Below are positions 1 to 6,656 of a stretch of 16,417 nucleotides of DNA, in pieces; position 1 is the first letter of the stretch, and each line of letters begins with the position of its first letter. The notes under the pieces were generated by a model that was given only the letters and a program-made list of their open reading frames with translations, was not told the origin of the DNA and did no database searches. Made by a program: the position numbers and the translations under genes. Source of the DNA: CAVPGH01 sp046726955 (lineage in GTDB: Bacteria; Acidobacteriota; Vicinamibacteria; Fen-336); contig JBKPBQ010000160.1 of the NCBI GenBank assembly GCA_046726955.1, positions 1 to 16,417 on the forward strand, in the 5' to 3' direction.

Positions 1-186
1 TTCAACGGCGAGCTGATCGGCAATGCCGTGGGGATCGCCCTCATCACCGGCGCGCTCCTCGAGCTCGCGAACTTCCTGTTCCTCGCCAAGCGCCACCACA
101 TGACCCGCATCTCCGCGGAGCTCGAGGAAGCCGAGGAGGAAGGCGCGCGCCTGCGCCAGCTCATCCGCGAGGCGACGCGGGTATAG
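1..186 (+). CDS. C-terminal fragment of an unrecognised membrane protein
   Basis: The reading frame is open from the first base and ends at TAG 184-186, giving the last 61 residues of a protein whose start lies outside the window. Residues 7 to 28 are hydrophobic and look like a final membrane helix (GIALITGALLELANFLFLA is its core). A charged tail rich in Glu, Arg and Leu follows and could form a short cytoplasmic coiled coil. I do not recognise the family. The gene converges on the minus-strand gene at 190 with only three bases between the two stop codons, leaving no room for a separate terminator. Coding status is supported by the third-position G/C bias. Confidence 0.6.
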   Translation, partial: FNGELIGNAVGIALITGALLELANFLFLAKRHHMTRISAELEEAEEEGARLRQLIREATRV

Positions 187-189
187 ACG

Positions 190-1188
190 CTAGCCGGCCT
201 GGCCCGTCTCCACGAGCGTGACCATCGTCCGGTAGATGGAGTAGGAGTTGCGGGGCACGTCGCGCATCAGGTCGTTCAGCGACGCGCCCTTCTTGAGCCG
301 CGACCAGACCGACGCGGCGAGCTCGACCGTCTCCGCCTCCTCCCACTGCAGGTGTCCCGCCTTCTGGTGGAAGACGCGCTCGGGGTCCGGGAGCTTCTCC
401 TTGAGCCCTGGGAGCTCGTCCTGGAGGCGGACGGACTCCATGAGCAGGGAGATCGCGGGCATCGAGATGTCGGTCTGGACCTCGTCCTCCTGGACCTGGC
501 GGCCGGCGAAGGCGAACTCGCCTTCGAGCGAGCTCTGGAAGAGCTGGAAGACCGCGTCGTCCCCCGCGAGCTGCTTGTAGCGGGCGCGGGCGATGTTGCC
601 CTTGAAGAAGAAGATCTCGGCGATCTTCTGCTTCCCACCCTCCTGGGTGACCACGAGGGTGCCCGTCTGGTGCGAGCCGATCAGCGTCTGGATGACGGTT
701 GCGAGGTCGAAGAACTTCAGGTTGCCCTGAAGCTGCTTGCCGCCGCCGGCCCGGGGCACCTTGAGCGTCGTGGCCTCGAGGCGGCGGGCGAGCACGATGC
801 AGAGGTTGCGGGAGAGGAGGGGCAGCGTCTCCATGAGGTCCATGAAGACCGACTTGTCCACCGTGAAGAGCTCTGCCGACTCCGGGGAGCGCACGGTGGC
901 GCTGCGGGGAGACCCGGTGAGGAGGGCCAGCTCCCCGAGAACCTCCCCCTTTCCCAGATAGGCGACCGGCACCGCCTCCGTCCCATCGACGGGGGCGGAC
1001 AGGATCTCGAGGACGCCGCTCTTGACGATGTAGAGGCGATCGCCCTCCTCCCCCTGGCCGAAGACCATGTCGCCGGGACCGAACTGGAGGACCTGGCCCT
1101 GGGCGAGAACGGCCTGAAGCACCTCTTCCGGCTGGTTTTCGAAGAGATCGGAGTTGCGGAGGAAACCGGGGTCGATGGGCGAGACCAT
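190..1188 (-). CDS. Cyclic nucleotide-binding domain protein with C-terminal DUF4388 (PATAN) domain
   Basis: This is a 332-residue predicted cytoplasmic signalling protein. Residues about 10 to 135 form a CRP-type cyclic-nucleotide-binding barrel. Its phosphate-binding cassette is visible as GELALLTGSPRSATV at 85-99, with the Glu and Arg (E86, R95) that contact cNMP in the family, so ligand binding is plausible. A DUF4388/PATAN domain starts near 153 (LQGNLKFFDLATVIQTL) and runs to about 255. The last 60 residues are helical and resemble the winged-helix tail seen in some DUF4388 proteins, but there is no recognisable CRP-type HTH right after the barrel. It is therefore probably a cNMP-responsive adaptor rather than a classical CRP regulator. 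The ATG at 1186-1188 lies 12 bases from a TATAAT box and has no Shine-Dalgarno sequence. It is divergent from lat. Confidence 0.88.
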   Translation of the reverse strand: MVSPIDPGFLRNSDLFENQPEEVLQAVLAQGQVLQFGPGDMVFGQGEEGDRLYIVKSGVLEILSAPVDGTEAVPVAYLGKGEVLGELALLTGSPRSATVRSPESAELFTVDKSVFMDLMETLPLLSRNLCIVLARRLEATTLKVPRAGGGKQLQGNLKFFDLATVIQTLIGSHQTGTLVVTQEGGKQKIAEIFFFKGNIARARYKQLAGDDAVFQLFQSSLEGEFAFAGRQVQEDEVQTDISMPAISLLMESVRLQDELPGLKEKLPDPERVFHQKAGHLQWEEAETVELAASVWSRLKKGASLNDLMRDVPRNSYSIYRTMVTLVETGQAG

Positions 1189-1405
1189 GCGGACGCGGCG
1201 ATTATACCCCCCCGATTCTCTGTGTTAACATTGGCCGCATACTGGCCGCGTCGGAGCGATTTCCGGCGTCGGTTTCGCACAGGCTAAAGCATTGAATCGA
1301 GAGCTCTTGTCGCAATACGACCGGGGGATGACCTAAGGCGGTGGTGGCCCGTTTGTCCACCGTCCTCTTCGGTCAACCGTCGCCTCTGCGGAGCTTTCGA
1401 TAACC
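1189..1405. other. Divergent intergenic region between the cNMP/DUF4388 gene and lat
   Basis: This 217-base stretch is visibly less G/C-rich than the genes on either side. It contains the strong leftward promoter near 1201-1228. For the rightward lat gene I see only weak candidates: TTGAAT at 1292-1297 followed by CAATAC at 1313-1318 (15-base spacer), and GGAG at 1390-1393 as a distant ribosome-binding site. A short inverted repeat, CGGT-CA-ACCG, lies at 1370-1379. No small gene or RNA is supported. Confidence 0.5.
1201..1228 (-). promoter_or_regulatory. Sigma-70-type promoter of the cNMP/DUF4388 gene
   Basis: On the minus strand a TTAACA box (1223-1228, five of six matches to TTGACA) is followed after 16 bases by a perfect TATAAT (1201-1206). 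The start codon at 1188 is 12 bases further on, so a normal start site would leave a leader of about five bases. No Shine-Dalgarno sequence lies between the box and the ATG. Confidence 0.7.
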
Positions 1406-2737
1406 ATGAGCACTTCCTTGCTGCCTGTTTCCCCGGCGGACGTCCACTCGGTCCTCGGCCGTCACCTCCTCGCCGACGGCTTCGACGTCGTCTTCGACTA
1501 CGAGCGGAGCCACGGCTCGTGGTTCTACGACGCGCGCGGCCGGCGCGAGTACCTCGACTTCTGCACCTTCTTCGGCTCGAACCCGCTCGGCTACAACCAC
1601 CCGAAGATGAAGGACCCGGAGTTCCTGGCCACACTGCACCGCGTGGCGCAGCTCAAGCCCTCCTGCTCCGACGTCTACAGCGTGGAGTACGCGCAGTTCG
1701 TGGACACGATGGCCCGGCTGGCCATGCCTTCGTACCTGCCGCACGCCTTCTTCATCGAGGGCGGCGCCCTCGCCGTCGAGAACGCGCTCAAGGTCGCGTT
1801 CGACTGGAAGGTCCGGCGCAACAAGGCGAAGGGGATCGCGGGCGAGAGGGGAACGCAGGTCATCCACTTCCGCGAGGCCTTCCACGGCCGCAGCGGCTAC
1901 ACGCTCTCTCTCACGAACACCGATCCCCGCAAGACCGACTACTTCCCGAAGTTCCCCTGGCCGAGGATCGACAACCCGAAGCTACGCTTCCCGGCGACCC
2001 CGGAGGTGGAGCGCGACGTGGTCGCGGCGGAGCAGCTCGCCCTCGAGCAGATCGAGAAGGCCTTCGCCGACAACCCCGACGACGTCGCCGCCATCATCAT
2101 CGAGCCCATCCAGGCGGAGGGCGGGGACAACCACTTCCGCCCCGAGTTCCTGCAGGCGCTGCAAGCGACGGCGCGCAAGCACGAGTGCTTCTTCGTGGTG
2201 GACGAGGTACAGACGGGCATCGGCCTCACCGGCAAGATGTGGGCGCACGAGCACTACGGCTTGCAGCCGGACGCCCTCGCCTTCGGCAAGAAGACGCAGG
2301 TCTGCGGGTGCCTGGTGGGACCGAAGGTGGACGAGGAGCCCGAGAACGTCTTCAAGGTCCCCTCGCGCATCAACTCTACCTGGGGCGGCGGCCTCACGGA
2401 CATGGTCCGCTGCGCGCGCTTCCTCGAGATCATCGCGGAGGACCGCCTCGTCGAGAACGCGCGCGTGGTCGGCGACCACCTGCGGCGGGGCCTCGAGGAG
2501 CTCCAGCGCGAGCTGTCGCCGCTCGTCGGCAACGCGCGCGGCCGGGGCCTCATGATCGCCCTCGACCTTCCCACCCCCGAGCTGCGCACCAGGGCCCACG
2601 AGCGGATCATCGAGAACGGGCTCCTGCTCCTGACGAGCGGCGTGCGGTCGCTGCGCTTCCGGCCCGCCCTCAACCTCACGACGGCGGACGCGGACCGGGG
2701 GCTCGAGGTCGTGCGCAAGAGCCTGAAGGAGCTATAG
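1406..2737 (+). CDS. lat: L-lysine 6-aminotransferase (lysine epsilon-aminotransferase)
   Basis: A 443-residue class III PLP aminotransferase that moves the epsilon-amino group of L-lysine to 2-oxoglutarate, giving 2-aminoadipate 6-semialdehyde (which cyclises to piperideine-6-carboxylate) and glutamate. Key sites match the Mycobacterium tuberculosis Lat enzyme as I recall it, four of them with a constant offset of five: E238 (EGGD), K295 in AFGKKTQVCG as the PLP lysine, N323/T325 in NSTWGG, and R417 in RFRP. R162 in FHGR and the cofactor aspartate D266 in DEVQTG are also present. Length is normal for the family. The ATG is preceded by a weak GGAG 12 bases upstream. The next gene starts two bases after the stop. 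The family also includes beta-lactam pathway enzymes, but nothing here suggests antibiotic synthesis. Confidence 0.92.
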   Translation: MSTSLLPVSPADVHSVLGRHLLADGFDVVFDYERSHGSWFYDARGRREYLDFCTFFGSNPLGYNHPKMKDPEFLATLHRVAQLKPSCSDVYSVEYAQFVDTMARLAMPSYLPHAFFIEGGALAVENALKVAFDWKVRRNKAKGIAGERGTQVIHFREAFHGRSGYTLSLTNTDPRKTDYFPKFPWPRIDNPKLRFPATPEVERDVVAAEQLALEQIEKAFADNPDDVAAIIIEPIQAEGGDNHFRPEFLQALQATARKHECFFVVDEVQTGIGLTGKMWAHEHYGLQPDALAFGKKTQVCGCLVGPKVDEEPENVFKVPSRINSTWGGGLTDMVRCARFLEIIAEDRLVENARVVGDHLRRGLEELQRELSPLVGNARGRGLMIALDLPTPELRTRAHERIIENGLLLLTSGVRSLRFRPALNLTTADADRGLEVVRKSLKEL

Positions 2738-2739
2738 AC

Positions 2740-2967
2740 ATGATCGAGCGCGAGGCGTCCGTACGGATCTACAGCGAGATCCTGGCCAACACGCTGGGGG
2801 CGAAGGTGGCGAAGGGAAAGCTCGTGAGGGTGGCCCCGGACGGCTTCTTCGAGGTGCTCCTCGAGGCGTCCGGGAAGAACTACACGACACTGCTTCCCAT
2901 CCAGTCCACGGTGATCATGTCGGTCGAGGCGGAGGAGGAGACGGCGACCATCCAGGTCGAGCGTTAG
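2740..2967 (+). CDS. Small conserved-looking protein of unknown function in the lat operon
   Basis: A 75-residue protein read from ATG 2740, two bases after the lat stop, with a good AAGGAG ribosome-binding site at 2726-2731 inside the end of lat (8-base spacing). That placement argues that it is real and co-translated with lat. The sequence has an N-terminal helix-like stretch (SVRIYSEILANTLGAK) followed by alternating hydrophobic strands, and an acidic C-terminal end. It has no signal peptide, membrane segment or cysteine. I do not recognise the family. A role with the neighbouring aminotransferase or dehydrogenase, for example as a small subunit or ligand-binding accessory, is only a guess from position. 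Confidence 0.75.
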   Translation: MIEREASVRIYSEILANTLGAKVAKGKLVRVAPDGFFEVLLEASGKNYTTLLPIQSTVIMSVEAEEETATIQVER

Positions 2968-2974
2968 GCGAAGA

Positions 2975-3007
2975 GCCCGGGGGACGCCGGGCACGAAGGC
3001 CGGGCAC
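2975..3007 (+). repeat. Stem-loop with two alternative 3' arms
   Basis: GCCCGG at 2975-2980 can pair with CCGGGC at 2987-2992 (six-base loop) or with a second CCGGGC at 3000-3005. The two downstream arms lie in a 9-base direct repeat, GCCGGGCAC (2986-2994 and 2999-3007). There is no U-tract, so it is not a standard terminator. It could stabilise the mRNA end of the upstream genes or could be chance in G/C-rich DNA. Confidence 0.3.
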
Positions 3008-3040
3008 AACGTCGGATCGAACCACGAGGATGAAGACGGT

Positions 3041-4078
3041 ATGGCTCGTCCCCTGAAGGTCGTGCTCGTCGGGCTGGGACCGATCGGCCAAGGGATCGCA
3101 AGGATCGTGCTCGGGACGGAGGGCCTCCAGGTCGTGGGGGCCACCGACCCCTCTCCGCAGTACGCGGGCAAGGACCTGGGACCGGCGCTGGGCCTCTCCA
3201 GGAAGCTGCGCATCAAGGTCGCGGGCGACCCGGTGCGCTTCGTGAGGAAGTCGAAGGCGGACGTCGCGATCCTCTGCACGGGCTCGTCCCTCAAGGACGT
3301 CAAGCCCCAGATCGCGGCCCTCGTCCAGCGCGGCATGAACGTGGTGAGCACCTGCGAGGAGCTCAGCTTCCCCACTCCCCGCAACCAGCCGCACTTCAAG
3401 GAGCTGGACCGGCTCGCCCAGAGGAAGAAGGTCACCGTGCTCGGCACGGGGGTCAACCCCGGCTACGCCATGGACACCCTCGCCCTCGTCTTCACCGCTC
3501 CCTGCGCGAAGGTCCGCCGGATCGCGGTCACCCGCGTCGTGGACGCCGCGTCGCGCCGCCTGCCCCTCCAGCGCAAGGTGGGCGCGGGGCTCAACCTCAG
3601 CCAGTTCCGGCGCGCGGTCACGGAGAACTCGGTGCGGCACGTGGGCCTGCCCGAGTCCGTCTACATGATCGCGCAGGGGCTCGGCTGGAAGCTCGACCGC
3701 GTGGACGAGACCCTGGAGCCCGCGATCGCCCCCCGCGACCTCGACACCGAGTACCTCCGCATCCCCGCGGGCGCGGCGGCGGGCATCAAGCAGTCGGCCC
3801 GCGGCTACCGCGACGGCGAGCTCGCGATCAGCCTCGACCTCCAGATGTACGTGGGGGCGGAGTCGCCGCGCGACCACGTGCTCGTGGACGGCGACCCCCC
3901 GATCGACGCCACGGTGGCGGGAGGGGTGGCGGGAGACATCGCCACCGCCGCGATCGTCGTCAACGCCATCCCGAAGGTGATGGCGGCGCGGCCCGGGGTC
4001 GTCACCATGAAGGACCTGCCGCTCGTCCACCGCTTCAACCCGGTGGAGCTCAAGGACCGGCCCGCCCGCAAGAAGTAG
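3041..4078 (+). CDS. DapB-like NAD(P)-dependent oxidoreductase (2,4-diaminopentanoate dehydrogenase-like)
   Basis: A 345-residue cytoplasmic protein with an N-terminal Rossmann fold (VVLVGLGPIGQGIA; GxGxxG at 11-16) and the layout of the dihydrodipicolinate-reductase-related family (COG3804). That family includes 2,4-diaminopentanoate dehydrogenase of ornithine fermentation. Other supports are GTGVNPGYAMDTL at 135-147, the central substrate domain, and the tail motif VVNAIPKVMAARPGVVTMKD. It is longer than true DapB (about 270 residues), so lysine biosynthesis is unlikely. Its position 73 bases after the 75-residue gene and in line with lat suggests it acts on a lysine-derived amino aldehyde, cyclic imine or diamine, but the substrate cannot be read from sequence. 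GAGGA at 3026-3030 serves the ATG. Confidence 0.8.
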   Translation: MARPLKVVLVGLGPIGQGIARIVLGTEGLQVVGATDPSPQYAGKDLGPALGLSRKLRIKVAGDPVRFVRKSKADVAILCTGSSLKDVKPQIAALVQRGMNVVSTCEELSFPTPRNQPHFKELDRLAQRKKVTVLGTGVNPGYAMDTLALVFTAPCAKVRRIAVTRVVDAASRRLPLQRKVGAGLNLSQFRRAVTENSVRHVGLPESVYMIAQGLGWKLDRVDETLEPAIAPRDLDTEYLRIPAGAAAGIKQSARGYRDGELAISLDLQMYVGAESPRDHVLVDGDPPIDATVAGGVAGDIATAAIVVNAIPKVMAARPGVVTMKDLPLVHRFNPVELKDRPARKK

Positions 4079-4081
4079 CGA

Positions 4082-4114
4082 GCGGGGGCGCCCCGCGGGA
4101 GCGGCCCCCTCCCG
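4082..4114 (+). terminator. Two tandem G/C stem-loops after the DapB-like gene
   Basis: GCGGGG/CCCCGC (4082-4087 with 4091-4096, three-base loop) is followed by CGGGAG/CTCCCG (4096-4101 with 4109-4114, seven-base loop). Both stems are perfect over six pairs and lie between the stop codon at 4078 and the next promoter-like -10. No T-tract follows, so intrinsic termination is uncertain. They may instead mark an mRNA 3' end. Confidence 0.35.
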
Positions 4115-4123
4115 AACTGGCGC

Positions 4124-4129
4124 TATACT
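4124..4129 (+). promoter_or_regulatory. Candidate -10 element for the DUF4388/J-domain gene
   Basis: TATACT matches the -10 consensus at five of six positions in an otherwise G/C-rich gap and lies 18 bases before ATG 4148. No convincing -35 is seen. The predicted leader would be about 12 bases, with only a weak GCGAG before the start codon. Confidence 0.38.
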
Positions 4130-4147
4130 CGCGGGGATCATCGCGAG

Positions 4148-5851
4148 ATGCAGGGCACCATAGAGGAGGGTGTCGTCCCCGGTCTCCTGCGGGAGATCTA
4201 CGTCGGCCGCAAGAGCGGGACCCTCCAGTTCCTGCGCGGCACCGATCGCTACAGCGTCCGCTTCGCGCGGGGCACGATCGTCAACGTCCAGACCAACGTC
4301 ACCGAAGGCCGGCTGGGCGAGCTCCTCCAGAAGAAGGGCCTCGTCTCCGCCCACGACCTCGCGCGGGCCGCGAACTTCGTGGTTCGGGAGAAGATGCGCC
4401 TCGGCCAGGCCCTCATCAAGATCGGCGCGCTCGAGCCGAGCAAGCTCGAGGACGCGATCGCCCTCCACGTCCACGACAGCCTGACCAAGGTGTTCACCTG
4501 GAACGAGGGCACGTACGAGTTCGTGGAGGAGGAAGTCGCGGAGGGCGAATCCGAGCTGACGCTGAAGCTCTCGACCGGCGAGCTCATCCTCGAGGCCGTC
4601 CGCGCCCTCACCGACCCGGACGTGGTGCGCTACGCGCTCGGCGACATCGACCGCGTGCTCCAGCACTCGCCGGATCCGCTCCTCCGCTTCCAGAAGATCA
4701 CCCTCTCCCCCGCCGACGGGTTCGTGCTCTCGCGAGTGGACGGCGTGACGAGCGCGCGCGAGGTCATCCAGCTCATCCCGCTTCCCGCCGAGGAGACGCA
4801 GAAGAGCCTGTTCGGGCTCTTGTGCACCGGGATCCTCGAATACGGGGAGAAGAAGGCGAGGACGGTGCCGGCGCGACCGGTTGCGGCCGCGGCGTCTCCC
4901 CCTCCCCTTCCGTCGCCCCCCATCGCTCCGCCCGCGGCTCCGCCTCCGCCCACTGCTCCTCCGCCGCCCGCCGCGGCCGCTCCCCCTCGGGCTCCCGCGC
5001 CTCCCCAGCCGCCACCGGTCGCTCCTCCGCCCGCCCCCGCGGCCGCCGCCCCCGCCGTGGACAGTGGCGCGAGCCGGAGGAAGGAGATCCTCGAAGCCTT
5101 CGAGACGATGAAGGACAAGAACCACTTCGAGCTCATGGGCATCGAGCGCACGGCGACCGAGGCGCAGGTGAAGGAGGCCTACTTCCGCCTCGCCAAGCGC
5201 TTTCATCCGGACGTCCACCACGGGGAGTCGCTGACCGACCTGCGAGACCAGCTCGAGGCGCTCTTCATCAAGCTCGGCCAGGCCTACGAGACGCTCAAGA
5301 ACCCGAAGACGCGCGAGGCCTACGAGGCGCGGCTGCCGCGCGACACGACGGGTCGGGTGCTGCCCGGCCCGCCGCAGCCCGAGCCGCCGCCTCCGCCCCC
5401 CGACCCCGAGACGCTCGCGCGTCAGGCGGAGGAGGACATCCGCAAGGCGGAGAAGCTCATCGAGAAGGAGAAGTACTGGGACGCGATCCAGCTCCTCGAT
5501 ACCGCGATCCCGCTCGCCAAGAACCCGAAGCTCGTCGCCCGCGGCCACATCGCGATGGCCAAGGCGAAGCTGAAGAACCCGAAGTGGGTGAAGGAAGCCG
5601 AGAACACGCTGAAGGAGCTTGTCCGGATCGACCCCAAGCACGTCGAGGCACACTTCATGCTAGGTTCGATCTACAAGGCGGGCGGGCTCAAGGCGCGGTC
5701 GGAGTCGATGTTCAGGAAGGTCCTCGAGCTGCAGCCCGACCACGAAGGCGCGATGTCGGAGATGGCGTCCGTCCCCGAGGAGTCGCCGAGCCCCGACGGC
5801 GGCGGCACGGAGGGCGGACTCTTCAAGAAATTCTTCAAGAAGGGCAATTGA
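4148..5851 (+). CDS. DUF4388 (PATAN) - J-domain - TPR protein
   Basis: A 567-residue cytoplasmic protein with several modules. Residues about 1 to 130 are a DUF4388/PATAN domain (GLLREIYVGRKSGTLQFLR near the start), and 130 to 235 look like further PATAN or winged-helix-type sequence. A proline/alanine linker occupies 250 to 302. A J-domain at about 325 to 395 carries the HPD motif at 353-355 (KRFHPDVHH), so it should be able to stimulate a DnaK-type Hsp70 ATPase. A second short proline tract (408-420) precedes TPR-like helices from 423 to 535, and the protein ends in a lysine/phenylalanine-rich tail. There is no zinc-finger region, so it is not housekeeping DnaJ. It probably acts as a scaffold linking a signal to Hsp70. 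The stop codon overlaps the next start codon (TTGA). Confidence 0.88.
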   Translation: MQGTIEEGVVPGLLREIYVGRKSGTLQFLRGTDRYSVRFARGTIVNVQTNVTEGRLGELLQKKGLVSAHDLARAANFVVREKMRLGQALIKIGALEPSKLEDAIALHVHDSLTKVFTWNEGTYEFVEEEVAEGESELTLKLSTGELILEAVRALTDPDVVRYALGDIDRVLQHSPDPLLRFQKITLSPADGFVLSRVDGVTSAREVIQLIPLPAEETQKSLFGLLCTGILEYGEKKARTVPARPVAAAASPPPLPSPPIAPPAAPPPPTAPPPPAAAAPPRAPAPPQPPPVAPPPAPAAAAPAVDSGASRRKEILEAFETMKDKNHFELMGIERTATEAQVKEAYFRLAKRFHPDVHHGESLTDLRDQLEALFIKLGQAYETLKNPKTREAYEARLPRDTTGRVLPGPPQPEPPPPPPDPETLARQAEEDIRKAEKLIEKEKYWDAIQLLDTAIPLAKNPKLVARGHIAMAKAKLKNPKWVKEAENTLKELVRIDPKHVEAHFMLGSIYKAGGLKARSESMFRKVLELQPDHEGAMSEMASVPEESPSPDGGGTEGGLFKKFFKKGN

Positions 5852-6615
5852 GACCCATCGCATTCGTAGTGGCCGCGGTCCTCGCCGCGTCCGTCGCCTC
5901 CGCGGACGTCGTCTACCTCCGCGACGGCGACCAGGTCACCGGACAGATCGTGGCCCGCGGGACGCGGCGCATCCGCGTGCAGACGCCCTACGGACTGCTC
6001 GTGATCCCTCTGGAGAAGGTGGACCACATCAAGAAGGAGGACGGGAGCGAGGAGTACTTGCACACGGTCGTGCAGGCGCCGACGGTGACGCCCAGCCCTC
6101 CTCCGGCCCCCGTCAAGCTCGTCCTCGACCTCGGCGGCAACACCTTCTGGCAGGCCTGGGACCCCAAGACGCCGCCCGCCGACCCGTCGCTGCAGTTCGC
6201 GATCCGCCTCGACGACAAGACGGTGGCCGCGTACGTGGACTCGAAGCTCGACCCCGGTGACCTTCCCAAGGCGGTGGTGAACTCGTTCGAGTTCAACCCT
6301 GAAACGCTGAAGCTCCTCCCGGTGCCGGGTGTCCTCCTCGCTCCTCCCCAGGTGCAGGGGGGCCGCGTCCACCTCACCCTCGAGCTGCCCGCCGGCTGGG
6401 TGGGCACGCGCCGGATCCGCGTGGGCTACCAGTCGAACGAGGGGACGTCGCTGGAGCCGCACTGGCGCGACCTCGCGGGAGGCGAGGCGGTGATCGAGGT
6501 GGCGGCCGGACGCACGACGACCGTGTCGGTGGAGCAGGCGCGCGGCTTCATGGAATTCAAGGGCCGGGCCATGAAGAGCATCGAGAGCTTCCAGGTCACC
6601 CTGCACTCCGAGTAG
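5848..6615 (+). CDS. Secreted protein with N-terminal Sm/SH3-like domain, function unknown
   Basis: Translation most likely begins at TTG 5848, which shares bases with the preceding stop (TTGA). This gives 255 residues. AAGAAGGG lies at 5837-5844, and coupling to the upstream gene fits the overlap. Residues 1-19 form a signal peptide (hydrophobic VVAAVLAASVASA, cleavage likely after ASA). Residues 20-63 (DVVYLRDGDQVTGQIV and on to PLEKVDHI) are a small beta-barrel of the type seen in many exported bacterial proteins. A Pro-rich spacer follows, then a beta-rich region to the end that I cannot assign. The longer open frame upstream of 5848 is a shadow of the J-domain gene. A periplasmic or surface location is inferred. 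Confidence 0.78.
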   Translation: MRPIAFVVAAVLAASVASADVVYLRDGDQVTGQIVARGTRRIRVQTPYGLLVIPLEKVDHIKKEDGSEEYLHTVVQAPTVTPSPPPAPVKLVLDLGGNTFWQAWDPKTPPADPSLQFAIRLDDKTVAAYVDSKLDPGDLPKAVVNSFEFNPETLKLLPVPGVLLAPPQVQGGRVHLTLELPAGWVGTRRIRVGYQSNEGTSLEPHWRDLAGGEAVIEVAAGRTTTVSVEQARGFMEFKGRAMKSIESFQVTLHSE

Positions 6616-6620
6616 CGTCC

Positions 6621-6650
6621 TTGACACCCGAAGACGACCGGCCCTAGGCT
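6621..6650 (+). promoter_or_regulatory. Consensus -35 promoter predicting a leaderless mRNA
   Basis: A perfect TTGACA (6621-6626) is followed after 18 bases by TAGGCT (6645-6650), which keeps the first two and last positions of the -10 consensus. The ATG at 6657 begins six bases after the -10, which is where transcription itself would start. No Shine-Dalgarno sequence is present, so the mRNA is predicted to begin at or next to the start codon. Confidence 0.65.
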
Positions 6651-6656
6651 CGATCC

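Noticed and set aside
352..1287. A 311-residue plus-strand open frame
   Set aside because: It is antisense to the cNMP/DUF4388 gene and made mostly of Glu, Leu and Arg with no domain.
4880..5060. C-rich repetitive tract as a tandem DNA repeat
   Set aside because: It encodes an in-frame Pro/Ala linker between two domains; the repetition follows from the codons and no exact unit repeats.
2915..5653. A 912-residue minus-strand open frame
   Set aside because: It lies opposite the DapB-like and DUF4388/J-domain genes, whose motifs are certain. Its product is a low-complexity Arg/Leu/Glu string with no domain, as expected from the antisense of G/C-biased codons.
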